The notes: generated by a model not told the origin, from the sequence alone. Positions 8,569 to 18,875 are shown, counted from the first letter of the stretch. The stretch is DNA of 64,000 bases from Bog-473 sp036268485 (GCA_036268485.1 DATAUC010000038.1:124001-188000), one strand, 5' to 3'. Made by a program: numbers and translations.

Positions 8569-10548
8569 GTGAGCGCGTTCTGGCCCTTCATCGTCATCGG
8601 CATCTTTACCGGGTCCATCTACGGGCTGGCCGCCATGGGCATGGTGCTCACCTACAAGACGGTCGGCGTCTTCAACTTCGCCTACGGCGCCATCGCCATG
8701 TTCTCGGCCTTTACGTATTGGGAGCTGCACGACAACTGGGGCCTGACGGCGTGGCTAGCGATGCCCATCCTCTTCTTCGTGGTGGCGCCGGTCGTGGGCG
8801 TCATTTTGGAGGCCCTCTTTCGACCGCTGGCCGGCCTCAGCGCCGACGTCCTCATCGTCGTCTGCCTGGGCGTCCTGGCCGCCCTCGAGGCGCTCGTCCC
8901 CATCATCTTCGGCAAGGAGGACCGCCAACTCCAGGCCATTTTCCCGCTCAAGACCTTCGTCATCGGCTCCCACCTCCATGTCGGCTACGACCAGTTGGGC
9001 ACGCTGATCGTCTCGCTCGTGATGGCCGGCGTGCTGGCCTTCCTGCTGCAACGCACCAAGTTCGGCACGGCCACCCGGGCCGTCGTCGACAACCCCGACC
9101 TGTCCGACATGATCGGCGTGCACGGCGACAACGTGCGCCGGGCGGCCTGGGTCTTGTCCTCCGTCTTCGCCGCGCTGGTCGGCGTCCTCATCAGTCCCTC
9201 GCAGGGCCTCGATGTGAACGAACTGGTACTCGTCGTGATTTACGCCTTCGCCCCGGCCGTGTTGGGCCAACTCTTCGGCCTGCCCTGGGCCTACGCCGGC
9301 GGCATCATCCTCGGCATCACCGGCTCCATCCTCTCCAAGTACGCCAACTCGGGGACGGTGGCCAACGTGGAAGCCGCCGTGCCCTACCTGGCGCTCTTCG
9401 CCTTGCTCGTCGTGATGGGACGACGGCTCAAGGAGGTGGGCGCGTCGTCAAGGCGGTTGGCCGTGTCCCATGTGACGTCCGGTTCCGGCGGCGGCACCGG
9501 TCGGCGTCGACTCCCGGCCTGGACCAAGACCAAGCTCCACCTCGACCCCCGACTGTCGTTGGGGCTGTCGGGGTTCGTCCTCGCCCTGTTCGTCCCGTTG
9601 GTCGTGCCCGGACCGCGCCTCTTCGATGTGACCGCCGTCTTCATGTACGGCCTCATCGCCCTCACTCTCGTCGTGCTGACCGGGTGGGCCGGACAGATCT
9701 CACTGGCCCAGTTCTCCTTCGTCGGCGTGGGCGCCTTCACGGCCGGACACCTCTCGGGTGCGCACGGTCAGCACTTCCTCTTCGCCGTGTTGATCGGGAT
9801 GCTCCTCTCGGCTCCGCTCGGCATTGTGGTCGGACTGGTGTCCTTGCGGCTCTCGGGGTTGTATCTGGCCCTGGCCACGCTGGCCTTCGCATTGATCATG
9901 GACGACATCGTCTTCAACCGCTCCGACGTGAGCGGTGGGCTGACGGGGATCACGGTGCCCCGGCCCCAGATCTTCGGACTGTCCTTCAGCGGACGGGCCG
10001 CCCTGTACGAACTCATTCTCATTGTTTTCGGCCTTTTTGCCATCGGCGCCTACGCCCTGCGGCAGGGCCCCATCGGGCGTCGCCTGTTCATCGTGCGGGA
10101 CTCCCCGCTGGCCGCCTCCACCCTCGGGGTGAACCTGACCGTGACCAAGATCGTCGTCTTCGTCATCTGCGGGATGGTGGCCTCGGTCGGCGGCGCGTTC
10201 TACGGCGCCCTGCAGCAGGCCATCACCCCGCTCGATTTCATGTGGTCGACCTCGCTCACGCTGTTGCTGCTGGTCGTCCTGGGCGGACGGTCGGTCATCA
10301 GCGGGGCCCTCATCGCCGGCGGTACGTACGCCGTCCAGCTCATCATCCCGGGCAGCGTCGAGCTCTACGTGCCGCTGCTCATCGCGCTGGGCGTGATCGC
10401 CCTGGCCCAGGAGCCCGAGGGCTCCATCGCGCTCTCCAAGCGCGAGACCAAACGCATCCTGGCCGTGCTGCGACCGCTGCCACGACGTGACCTCGCTCCC
10501 GACCTCGTCATCAATGGGCCCGTCGAGCCACGGGTAATCCATGTCTGA
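8569..10548 (+). CDS. livHM: Fused LivH-LivM ABC permease
   Basis: At 659 residues this is twice the length of a single Liv permease. Residues 1 to about 290 are LivH-like (GLAAMGMVLTYKTVGVFNFA, the typical start of LivH). A hydrophilic linker rich in Ser/Gly/Arg (about 290-325) leads to a LivM-like half (GWAGQISLAQFSFVGVGAF, LGVNLTVTKIVVF). One polypeptide therefore supplies both membrane subunits. A cytoplasmic tail of about 50 residues follows the last helix. The GTG start is 18 bp after livK; the 3' end overlaps livG by 8 bp, indicating coupled translation. Confidence 0.92.
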   Translation: MSAFWPFIVIGIFTGSIYGLAAMGMVLTYKTVGVFNFAYGAIAMFSAFTYWELHDNWGLTAWLAMPILFFVVAPVVGVILEALFRPLAGLSADVLIVVCLGVLAALEALVPIIFGKEDRQLQAIFPLKTFVIGSHLHVGYDQLGTLIVSLVMAGVLAFLLQRTKFGTATRAVVDNPDLSDMIGVHGDNVRRAAWVLSSVFAALVGVLISPSQGLDVNELVLVVIYAFAPAVLGQLFGLPWAYAGGIILGITGSILSKYANSGTVANVEAAVPYLALFALLVVMGRRLKEVGASSRRLAVSHVTSGSGGGTGRRRLPAWTKTKLHLDPRLSLGLSGFVLALFVPLVVPGPRLFDVTAVFMYGLIALTLVVLTGWAGQISLAQFSFVGVGAFTAGHLSGAHGQHFLFAVLIGMLLSAPLGIVVGLVSLRLSGLYLALATLAFALIMDDIVFNRSDVSGGLTGITVPRPQIFGLSFSGRAALYELILIVFGLFAIGAYALRQGPIGRRLFIVRDSPLAASTLGVNLTVTKIVVFVICGMVASVGGAFYGALQQAITPLDFMWSTSLTLLLLVVLGGRSVISGALIAGGTYAVQLIIPGSVELYVPLLIALGVIALAQEPEGSIALSKRETKRILAVLRPLPRRDLAPDLVINGPVEPRVIHV

Positions 10549-11300
10549 GGCGACGCAGTCCGGCGTGCCCGTCCTCTCGGCCCAGGGCGTCTCCGTCCGT
10601 TTCGGCGGCCTGGCCGCGCTGGATTCGGTCTCCCTCGACGTCCCGGCTGCGACCATCGTCGGCCTCATCGGACCCAATGGCGCCGGCAAGACCACCATGT
10701 TCAACGTCCTGACCGGTCTGCAGGACGCCACGACCGGGCGCGTCACCTACAACGGCGCCGACATCTCACGCTGGCCCCCGCACCGGCGGGGCCGGGCCGG
10801 CATGGCCCGCACCTTCCAACGCCTGGCGCTGTTCTCCCGCATGACGGTCCACGACAACCTGGTGGCCAGTTGGGAATCGGCCCACCGGGGCGGCGTGCTC
10901 GGCCGGGGCCGGACCCAGCGCCGCCAGCGGGTGGCCGACGTCTTCGACCTCCTCGACCTGTGGCCCCTGGCCGACCGCCTGGCCGGGGAACTCTCAACGG
11001 GTCAGGGCCGGATGGTCGAGCTGGGCCGGGCCCTGTGCACCGATCCCAAGCTCCTCCTCCTCGATGAGCCGGGCTCCGGCCTCGACGCCAAAGAGACCGC
11101 CGCCTTCTCCGCCGTCCTGCGCACCGTGGTCGAGGGTCCCGCCCACCCGGCCGTCCTCCTGGTCGAGCACGACATGGCCCTCGTCATGGATGTCTGCACC
11201 TCCATCACCGTCCTCGACTTCGGCCAGGTCATCGCGTCGGGCACGCCCGAGCACATCCGCAGCGACGTCCGGGTGCGGGCGGCCTACCTGGGGGACGCCA

Positions 11301-11311
<11 letters not shown>
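10541..11311 (+). CDS. livG: Branched-chain amino acid-type ABC ATPase LivG
   Basis: A 256-residue cytoplasmic ATPase. Walker A GPNGAGKTT, an LSTGQGRM signature (a variant of LSGGQ), Walker B LLLLDEP, and the switch His in VEHDMALVMD. The long Q-loop/helical region MARTFQRLALFSRMTV is typical of LivG. It overlaps livHM by 8 bp and livF by 11 bp, so the four transporter genes are one translationally coupled unit. Confidence 0.94.
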
Positions 11312-12091
<780 letters not shown>

Positions 12092-12095
<4 letters not shown>

Positions 12096-13564
12096 GGATC
12101 CCTCGCATCGCCCTGACCGCCACCACAGCGACGACAGCGACGACGGCGCTGCTCCTCGCCCTCGGCCCGCTCCTGATCGGCGCCGGCACGCCGTCCGCCG
12201 CCGACACAACGACCAGTCTCGTCGGCTACAACGCCTCCGCCCTGGCCATCGGCGCCCAGTTCGCCTTCAATCTGCCCAACGTCCTGCCGTTGCCCAACGA
12301 GAACATCATCGAGGAGGACGTCCCCTTCTCCCGCACCACCGTCGGCAGCGGCCCCGTCGTCGATGCCCTGGGCGCGCCGTTCTACCCGGGCGACATCGCG
12401 GCCGACCTGGGCAGCCTCCTCATCACCTTCGGCGCGCCCGCCCTCCCCCTCAACGACCCGCTCCTGGCCGAGGCCAAGTTCCCCACCTCACCCGGCTACA
12501 AGACCCAGGCCACCTTCGCCGCCCCCAACGTCACCGGCTCGACGGCCAACACCTCGACCGCCGGCGGCACGGCGAGCGCCACGCTGAGCAATCTGGCCCT
12601 CGATAACCTCGGCCTCACCAAGATCCTCTCCCTCCTCTCTCCCACGGCCCCCGCCACCAGCCTCCTCAGTGTCGGCACCATCAGCACGGCCAACATCGTC
12701 AACCTCGGCGCCAGCACCGTGACCGCCACCGCCACCTCGGACGTCAAGGCCATCGACATCGCCGGCCTGGTCGACATCGCCGGCCTGACCTCGACCGCCA
12801 CCGCCGTCTCGGACGGCACGACCGGGACCCCCACGGCCAGCCTCCACCTCGGACAGGTCACCGTCGACGGGGTGGCGGCCTACATCGATGACACCGGGGT
12901 GCACGTCACCGGCACCAAGACGCCTAACGTCGGCATCAGCCCGGCCCAACTGCAGCAGACGGTCGACGGCACCCTCGCCCAGGACGGCGTCAGCATCCGC
13001 CTCCTGGATCCGAAGCTCACGACCGACGGCTCCCAGGCCGCAGCCGACGCCGGCGGCCTGGTCATCGACCTGTCCCATCAGCTCGATGTGCCCTTCATCC
13101 CCGGTGAGCCCACCATCCCCGTTCCAGCCCTGGGCAATGTCGGGCTGCCGGCCGGCCTCTACACCGTGACCACTGCGCTGACATTCGGCCTGGCCCAGAC
13201 CAGCGTCTCCGCTTCGGGCGGGTCCGGCTCGGCTGCGCCGCCGCCCGATACCACCTCGACCTCCTCCGGCGTGGACACGGGAGCCGGCACCTTCGGCTCG
13301 GGGTTCGGCTCGGGGTTCGGCTCCGGATTCGGCTCCGGGGGAACCGTGCAAAGTCTCGCCCCCACCGGCCCGGGCACCGCTCCCACATCGACCGCGTCGG
13401 CTGCTCCCGCCACGCCGACACCGTCGACCGCTACCGACTTCCCGGTGCGTGGCATCCCGCCTCCGCTCGGGTGGTCGATCACCGCCCTCTTGGCCTGCCT
13501 CATCCTGGCCTATCCCCTGCTCTTGTTAGCTCGGTGGCAGTTCGTCGCCGGAAGGAGATCCTGA
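12092..13564 (+). CDS. Exported C-terminally membrane-anchored protein of unknown function
   Basis: 490 residues. An N-terminal signal (MRIPRIALTA, a TAT-repeat hydrophobic core, then SAADTTT) is followed by a large Ala/Thr/Val/Asp-rich extracellular region without recognised catalytic motifs. A stretch near residue 405-420 has repeated GFGSG units. The C-terminus has one hydrophobic helix (WSITALLACLILAYPLLLLA) ending in basic residues, as in membrane-anchored surface proteins; no LPXTG-type motif is seen. ATG overlaps the livF stop (ATGA) with GGGGGAG upstream, so it belongs to the liv operon. A role as a surface partner of the transporter is inference only. Confidence 0.75.
13302..13341. 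repeat. In-frame repeat encoding GFGSG units
   Basis: A 12-bp unit (GGCTCGGGGTTC and close variants) is repeated about three times and encodes GSGF repeats between the extracellular region and the C-terminal anchor. It probably forms a flexible spacer. Confidence 0.75.
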
Positions 13565-14058
13565 TGCCCAAACGTCCGAGCGAGAACGAGACCGGATCGT
13601 TCGACCTGCGTAACAGCTGGCAGGTGGTGGTGGGTTCCATCCTGATCCCGCTCGGCCTCGTCATCATCCTCATCGGCTGGTACGGCTCGGCCCACGCCCG
13701 GGTCGTCCAGCAGCAGATTCCCTACCTGGTCAGCGGTGGCTTCATCGGCCTCGGCTGCATGGTCGTCGGTGGCCTGCTCTATTGGGGCCACTGGCTCTAC
13801 CGCCAGTACGACCAGGCCGAGCTGCACCATGAGGAGCAGCGCATCCTGCTCGAGACGCTCATTCGCAGCATCTCGGGCGGCGCCCTTGGAACAGCGACCT
13901 CCACCACCGCGGGAAGCGACCTGCACTTCGCCACCCCCCAAGGCAGCGTCTACCACCAGTCCGGCTGTCCGGTCATCGCGCACCATGCCACCGACCTGCG
14001 CACGCTCGGCCCGGCCGACCTGGATACCTTGCGGCCCTGTCAGATCTGTACGCCCTAG
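13564..14058 (+). CDS. Small two-helix membrane protein with Ada/nuclease-tail-like Cys/His motif
   Basis: 164 residues. Two hydrophobic helices (about 26-46 and 59-80) are joined by a short loop; an acidic/Gln-rich helix follows, then a C-terminal module VYHQSGCPVI ... RPCQIC. The pattern H-x3-C ... C-x2-C near the end matches the short zinc-binding tail found in Ada-type and secreted nuclease proteins (usually YHxxxC ... G-x-RPC-x-x-C). With an inside N-terminus the module would face the cytoplasm. Start ATG 13564 overlaps the previous stop (TGATG) and is preceded by GAAGGAGAT, a strong site. Function is unknown; it is the last gene of the liv operon. Confidence 0.78.
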   Translation: MPKRPSENETGSFDLRNSWQVVVGSILIPLGLVIILIGWYGSAHARVVQQQIPYLVSGGFIGLGCMVVGGLLYWGHWLYRQYDQAELHHEEQRILLETLIRSISGGALGTATSTTAGSDLHFATPQGSVYHQSGCPVIAHHATDLRTLGPADLDTLRPCQICTP

Positions 14059-14072
14059 CTGTTTTGTCCCAC

Positions 14073-14918
14073 CTAGCTCGTCGGGGCGGCGCAGCTTCCG
14101 GCGTAGGCGCAGACATTGAAGCCCTGGCCATCGGGCGCCAGGGCCGAGGGGGTGGACACGTTGAAGAGTCCAAGGCCCAGCGGCGAGATGGCGAGCGAAG
14201 TGTTGGCCGCCGAGCCGATCGTCTGCGGTCGGCCTGAACCGACGGTATAGGTCGAGAGCGGTCCGAAGTGGGCCACGCCCACGCCCGAGAGCGGCGGCAG
14301 TACGGCCGGGATGGTGGGCAAGCCACCGATGGAGACGTCGGGCGCTTCGAGGATCCATTCGGCCGACGAGTGCTTCGAGGTGTAGTTGATGTCGGTCTTG
14401 GTCCAAGTCCAGTGGTTCAAGTCGGACATGGTGATGGTCCAGACGTTGGTGGCGGTCTGGTGGATATCGACGGTCAACGTGTCACCCGGGGTAACGGTGC
14501 AGTTGGCGTCCCCGTTGCAATTCGAGAGTTGCACGGCGGCGCCGGGCAGGATCTCGTACCAGGCGAAGTACTGGGGACCGAAGAGCCCGTTGCTCGGGAA
14601 CGACGACTCAATGGCGCCGGCCTGAATGAGATCCATATCGCCGTTGAAGCCGCCGATGCCGGCCCAGGTGGCGGCGAACCCAGGTAGTACCAGGCCGCCG
14701 GTGGGGACCTTGAATGTGGTGGTGACGGCCGTCACGTTGCCACCCTGTGGGGACACGACGTAGCCCGACCAGTTGCCGGTGGTCCCGCTGGCATCATGGA
14801 TACGCAACGCCGGGTTGGCCGCACCGGCCGGCGCCGTCAGCCCGAAACTGGTTCCAGTCAGGACGAGCGCGGCGACACCCGAGGCAATGACGGCTGCGAT
14901 GCCCGCACGACGACCCAT
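14073..14918 (-). CDS. Secreted peptidase of the G1 (eqolisin/glutamic) family
   Basis: 281 residues with a Sec signal peptide (MGRRAGIAAVIASG, ending APAGAAN). The mature part has the G1 hallmarks: NWSGYVV near its start, WAGIGGF, DLIQAGAIES containing the catalytic Gln, YFAWYEILPG, and SAEWILEAPD containing the catalytic Glu. Family G1 enzymes, first known from fungi, are acid-active endopeptidases using a Gln/Glu dyad. The extended C-terminal part has no known motif. A strong GAGGAG site precedes the ATG. It is convergent with the liv operon (14-bp gap) and appears monocistronic. Confidence 0.88.
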   Translation of the reverse strand: MGRRAGIAAVIASGVAALVLTGTSFGLTAPAGAANPALRIHDASGTTGNWSGYVVSPQGGNVTAVTTTFKVPTGGLVLPGFAATWAGIGGFNGDMDLIQAGAIESSFPSNGLFGPQYFAWYEILPGAAVQLSNCNGDANCTVTPGDTLTVDIHQTATNVWTITMSDLNHWTWTKTDINYTSKHSSAEWILEAPDVSIGGLPTIPAVLPPLSGVGVAHFGPLSTYTVGSGRPQTIGSAANTSLAISPLGLGLFNVSTPSALAPDGQGFNVCAYAGSCAAPTS

Positions 14919-15050
14919 GAAGAACTCCTCACCAACAGACGACTAAGAGGGGAACCGCCTGCGGGGACCGACCTTACGGCAACTCCCTCCTGGCGCCTCC
15001 TCGCCCCAGCCGCCCCAGGAACGAATCCACAGCCTGCTACCAGGTCCGCT

Positions 15051-16985
15051 TCAGCACGGGCACTCAGAACAGACATGGGCCGACCGCCAACCGCGCAGTG
15101 AACTGAGTGTCGCCACCCCCTCCGCCCGCTGAAGGTCGTCGATCGTGATCACCCCTTCGACGAGCTCACCGGCGGCGAGCAGACGACCTCGCTCGATACC
15201 GGGCAACAAGCCACACGCAAGCGCTGGCGTGATCCATCGTCCACTCACTTGGACCGCCAAGTTGGCCCGTGCCGTCTCGGTGACCTCACCCCGCTCGTTG
15301 ACCAGCACCACGTCGTCGGCCTGCGGGTGCCGTTGGGTTCTCTCGTCATAGCGACGACGGTCCGTCATCTTGTGAAAAAGGGTAACGTCTCGAGAATCGA
15401 CCGGCCGCCGATCAATACAGATGCGCTGCGCGCTGGGCGGTGCGTCCGGACCTTCCAACTCGGAGGTCACGACGTCGAGAGCGCCATCGCCGTGAAGGGT
15501 GAGCCGGAGTCGCGTCGGCACTGTCAAGGCCGAGACTGCTTTGGCGACGAGTTCCGCCGCGTCCACCGGCGCCGGGAGGTCGAAGTAGTCGGCTGAGGAC
15601 GCCAGGCGGGCCAGGTGCGCATCGAGGTTTCGCACGGTGCCACCTTCGACTGCCGGGTCGAAGCCCATCGTCTCCAACAGACCGGGATGAGGGCCGACCG
15701 CCGGCGGCGAGAGTAAGGACGCCGCCTTAATCTGGACTTCCTCCCACTCCGCCTCCCGATACGAATCCCAGGTGATGCCGCCGCCGGATCCGTACTCGAC
15801 AAGTTGGCGCGACTTGTCCACGACCGCCGTCCGGATGGCCACGGCGAAGCGGGCCGACACGCCGTTGGCCGCTTCGCCTCCCGCGCCGCCCGCTTCGCCG
15901 CCCGCGCCGCCTTCGCCTCCCGCGCCGCCCGCGCCGCCCGCGCCGCCCGGGTCGCCCGCTGGGTCCGCTGGGTCCGCTGGGTCCGCTGCCTCCGGCCGCA
16001 TGAGTCCGACAGCGCCGCAGTACACGCCGCGGGGAGATTTTTCGAGGTCGGCGATGACGTGCATGGTGGAGATCTTGGGCGCGCCGGTAACCGAGGCGCA
16101 CGGGAACAGTGCCCCGAAGATGCCGGCCACATCGACGTCGGGACGGGTCTCGGCTGTGACCGTCGATGTGAGCTGCCACAGCGATGGGTGTCGCTCGACC
16201 TGCCACAGCTGGGGCACCGTCACGCTGCCGGTCACCGCGATGCGTCCGATGTCGTTGCGCAGGAGATCGACAACCATGACGTTCTCGGCGCGCTCTTTGG
16301 CCGAGTTCTGCAATGTACGGGCCCGCCCAGCATCCTCGGCGGCCCATCGACCGCGGGGTGCCGTGCCTTTCATCGGTCTCGCCGTGAGTCGACCCGATGC
16401 GTGTTCGAAGAACAGCTCGGGAGATCCGCAGGCGACGGCCCACTCCGTTGTCTCGAGATAGGCGTGGTAACCCCCGCGATAGCCCGCCACCAGTTGGCAG
16501 TACAGGGCAAAGGGGTCCTCGCTCGCAGTCCAGGGTCGGCGAAATCGGGTGGTGTGGTTGACCAGGTACGCCGTCCCGTCGGCAATGACGCCACGGATGG
16601 CACGGACGTCGGCGGCATGGCCGGCCGCATCGAGCTCGCACCGCCACAGCGGCGATGGGGGTACCTCAACCGCACCGGGCGAATCGACGGCATGGGCCTC
16701 GGCGAAAATGCCGAACCAGGCCAGTGGAAGAGCCGGCGATTGCTCGTGCGTCCGTTCCTTGACCCCGAACGCCCCATCGAACGCGGGTGCCGCCTCGTAG
16801 GCCACGAAGCCCGCCGCATAAAGACCCCGCCGAGCGGCCGCTTCCGCTTCGGCCAGCACGCCGGGAACATCCGAAAGCTCCCAGGCCTCGAGCTGCCCCT
16901 GCGGTATCCGTAGCTCAAGGCCACCCTCACCCGCCGCCGTGTGGTCGATCCGGCAGCGGACAATCTCTCGGGTCGGGCGGCTCAA
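15051..16985 (-). CDS. pabBC: Fused aminodeoxychorismate synthase I / aminodeoxychorismate lyase (PabB-PabC)
   Basis: 644 residues in two domains. The chorismate-binding PabB part (about 1-415) has GSPELFFE, RPMKGTAPRG, VDLLRNDIGR and GAPKISTMHVI; the PLP-dependent PabC lyase (about 425-644) has ETMGFDP, LFHKMTDR, NERGEVTETARANL and the terminal SLRGWR. Together they make p-aminobenzoate for folate, needing a glutamine amidotransferase (PabA) encoded elsewhere. A Gly/Ala/Glu-rich insert (residues about 329-372) interrupts the PabB domain between CGAVGLMRPEA and FAVAIRT. The TTG start at 16985 has only weak upstream purines. It lies 51 bp downstream of bluB-cobT on the same strand and may share its transcript. 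Confidence 0.9.
   Translation of the reverse strand: MSRPTREIVRCRIDHTAAGEGGLELRIPQGQLEAWELSDVPGVLAEAEAAARRGLYAAGFVAYEAAPAFDGAFGVKERTHEQSPALPLAWFGIFAEAHAVDSPGAVEVPPSPLWRCELDAAGHAADVRAIRGVIADGTAYLVNHTTRFRRPWTASEDPFALYCQLVAGYRGGYHAYLETTEWAVACGSPELFFEHASGRLTARPMKGTAPRGRWAAEDAGRARTLQNSAKERAENVMVVDLLRNDIGRIAVTGSVTVPQLWQVERHPSLWQLTSTVTAETRPDVDVAGIFGALFPCASVTGAPKISTMHVIADLEKSPRGVYCGAVGLMRPEAADPADPADPAGDPGGAGGAGGAGGEGGAGGEAGGAGGEAANGVSARFAVAIRTAVVDKSRQLVEYGSGGGITWDSYREAEWEEVQIKAASLLSPPAVGPHPGLLETMGFDPAVEGGTVRNLDAHLARLASSADYFDLPAPVDAAELVAKAVSALTVPTRLRLTLHGDGALDVVTSELEGPDAPPSAQRICIDRRPVDSRDVTLFHKMTDRRRYDERTQRHPQADDVVLVNERGEVTETARANLAVQVSGRWITPALACGLLPGIERGRLLAAGELVEGVITIDDLQRAEGVATLSSLRGWRSAHVCSECPC
15871..15999. 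repeat. Low-complexity in-frame insert in pabBC
   Basis: A GC-only tract of GCCGCC/GGCGCC-type units and three copies of a 9-10 bp GGGTCCGCT unit (about 15961-15990) encode an Asp-Pro-Ala stretch followed by Gly-Gly-Ala/Glu repeats. It falls in a loop of the chorismate-binding domain that is normally only a few residues long. Confidence 0.8.
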
Positions 16986-17036
16986 CTGTCTTTTACCGAA
17001 CCGGTGGCTCGACGGCCATAGACGACCAAGGCCAGA

Positions 17037-18875
17037 TCACGCCGACCCGCCGGGGCCCTCGGTCTCGTCCTTGTGCGTCACGCCCGCCTGATCGAAGGTG
17101 GCCATCTCGCCCAGGATACGGGCGGCCGCCTGGACCAGCGGCAGGGCCAGGCAGGCACCGGTGCCTTCGCCCAGTCGCAGATCCAGATCCAGCAACGGCG
17201 TCAGGCCGAGGAACTCGAGCACAGCCCGGGAGCCGGGCTCGGCCGAGCGATGGCCGGCGATGCAGTACTCGACGACAGCCGGGCACAGCGCCGCCGCGGT
17301 GACCAGGGCCGCCGCGGCAATGACGCCGTCGATGATGATCGGGATGCCCGCCGCCGCTCCGCCGACGATAAGTCCGGCCAGACCGGCGATCTCGAGCCCG
17401 CCCACCGAGGCCAGCACGCCGACGGTGTCACCGGGATCGACGTCACGTCGGGTGCGGGTCAGCGCCGCCTCAATGACCGTCGTTTTATGGGCCAGCATGG
17501 CGTCGTCAATCCCGGTGCCCCGGCCGACCACATCGGCCGCCGGGCGGTCGGAGAAGTAGGCAATCAGCGCAGCCGACGGCGTCGTGTTGCCGATGCCCAT
17601 GTCACCGGTGATCAAACAACGGGTGCCCGAGGCCACGAGTTCACGGGCGACTTCGGCCCCGGCATCGAGGGCGGCGATTGCTTCGTGACGGGTCATGGCC
17701 GCCTCGATGAACAGGTCGGCCGTGCCGTTGCGGATCTTGCGGCGCAACAAACCAGGGGCGGGGTCGAGCTCGCCGGCCACGCCGATGTCGACCACCACCA
17801 CCTCGGCCCCCACCTGGCGGGCGATGGCACTGATGGCTGCCCCGCCGCCGCAGAAGTTGGCCACCATCTGGCGGGTGACTTCCGATGGCCACGGCGTCAC
17901 ACCCGAGGCCACCACGCCGTGGTCGCCGGCGAAGATGGCCACCGTGGCCGGCTCGGGGATGGGCGGCGGGCTGGTGCGGGCGATGCCGGCCAACTGCGCG
18001 CCCAGGCGTTCGAGCTGACCCAGCGACCCTGCCGGCTTGGTCAGCCGACCTTGATGCTCCATCGCCTCCCCAACGGCCCGCTCGTCAATCCCGCCGCCGG
18101 TCCCACCACCGGTCCCACCACCGGTCCCACCACCGGTCCCGGTCCCGGCGATGGCCGCCTTGGCGTCCTCGAACGGATGCGTCACTCGGTTGTCCCATCT
18201 CTCGTGGTGCACGGCCCAACTCAGCGGTCGTGCTGTGGCCCAGCCCCGGAGCTCCAGCTCGGGGGCGGGGTCGAAACCTTCGACGTAGCCCACGCAGAGG
18301 TAGGCGATGGGCGTCACGTGGGCCGGCAGGCCCAGAATCTCCGAGAGTACGGCCGGCCGGTAGAAGCTGACCCACCCGATACCCAGGCCTTCGGCCCGGG
18401 CCGTCAGCCACAGATTCTCCACCGCCAGGCACGTCGAGTAGTGCGCCATCTCGGGCTGGGTGAAGCGCCCGAGTACGTGGGTGCCGCCGCGCTCGAGCGT
18501 CGACGTGACGACCAGGTTGAGCGGTGTCTCGCGGATGGCCTCCACCTTGAGGTCACTGAACGTGCGGGCCCGGGACGGCGGCAGCGAGTCGGCGAACCGC
18601 TGACGCTCCTCCTGCACATGGTCGGCCACCCGGCGCCTGATGGCCGGGTCGGTCAGGACCAGAAAATCCCACGGTTGCGTCAGCCCGACCGAGGGGGCCC
18701 GATGCGCGGCCTGGAGCACCCGGTCCATCACGTCGGGCGGCACCGGAGTCGGCAGGAAACGTCGCCGCACATCCCGGCGGTTGACAATGATCTGGCGCAA
18801 CGCCTCCCGGGCGTCGTCGCCGAACTGTTGGCCCTGGCCCGGGTCCTGGCTGTGGTTGTCCTCGTCGATAGTCAT
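17037..18875 (-). CDS. bluB-cobT: Fused DMB synthase BluB and nicotinate-nucleotide:DMB phosphoribosyltransferase CobT
   Basis: 612 residues. Residues 1 to about 238 are BluB, a flavin-destroying nitroreductase-fold enzyme that cuts FMNH2 to 5,6-dimethylbenzimidazole (NRRDVRRRF, APSVGLTQPWDF, GWVSFYRP). A repetitive Gly/Thr linker (about 242-261) joins it to CobT (KPAGSLGQLE, IFAGDHGVV, TGDMGIGNTTPSAAL, LGEGTGACL with the catalytic Glu), which activates DMB to alpha-ribazole phosphate. One protein thus makes and activates the lower ligand. It overlaps cobC by 4 bp and is the last clear cobalamin gene of the riboswitch operon. Confidence 0.94.
   Translation of the reverse strand: MTIDEDNHSQDPGQGQQFGDDAREALRQIIVNRRDVRRRFLPTPVPPDVMDRVLQAAHRAPSVGLTQPWDFLVLTDPAIRRRVADHVQEERQRFADSLPPSRARTFSDLKVEAIRETPLNLVVTSTLERGGTHVLGRFTQPEMAHYSTCLAVENLWLTARAEGLGIGWVSFYRPAVLSEILGLPAHVTPIAYLCVGYVEGFDPAPELELRGWATARPLSWAVHHERWDNRVTHPFEDAKAAIAGTGTGGGTGGGTGGGTGGGIDERAVGEAMEHQGRLTKPAGSLGQLERLGAQLAGIARTSPPPIPEPATVAIFAGDHGVVASGVTPWPSEVTRQMVANFCGGGAAISAIARQVGAEVVVVDIGVAGELDPAPGLLRRKIRNGTADLFIEAAMTRHEAIAALDAGAEVARELVASGTRCLITGDMGIGNTTPSAALIAYFSDRPAADVVGRGTGIDDAMLAHKTTVIEAALTRTRRDVDPGDTVGVLASVGGLEIAGLAGLIVGGAAAGIPIIIDGVIAAAALVTAAALCPAVVEYCIAGHRSAEPGSRAVLEFLGLTPLLDLDLRLGEGTGACLALPLVQAAARILGEMATFDQAGVTHKDETEGPGGSA
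18091..18150. repeat. 12-bp tandem repeat encoding the BluB-CobT linker
   Basis: Three perfect copies of CCGGTCCCACCA (18097-18132) plus partial copies encode the TGGG repeats of the interdomain linker. It was first considered as an intergenic repeat, but the frame is open throughout. Confidence 0.9.

Noticed and set aside
8718..10490. A 590-codon open frame overlapping livHM in another frame on the same strand
   Set aside because: Very Arg/Pro-rich with no hydrophobic segments or motifs; livHM has clear permease signatures.
18091..18150. Possible CRISPR-like or intergenic repeat
   Set aside because: The 12-bp units are contiguous with no spacers, and the reading frame of bluB-cobT passes through them.
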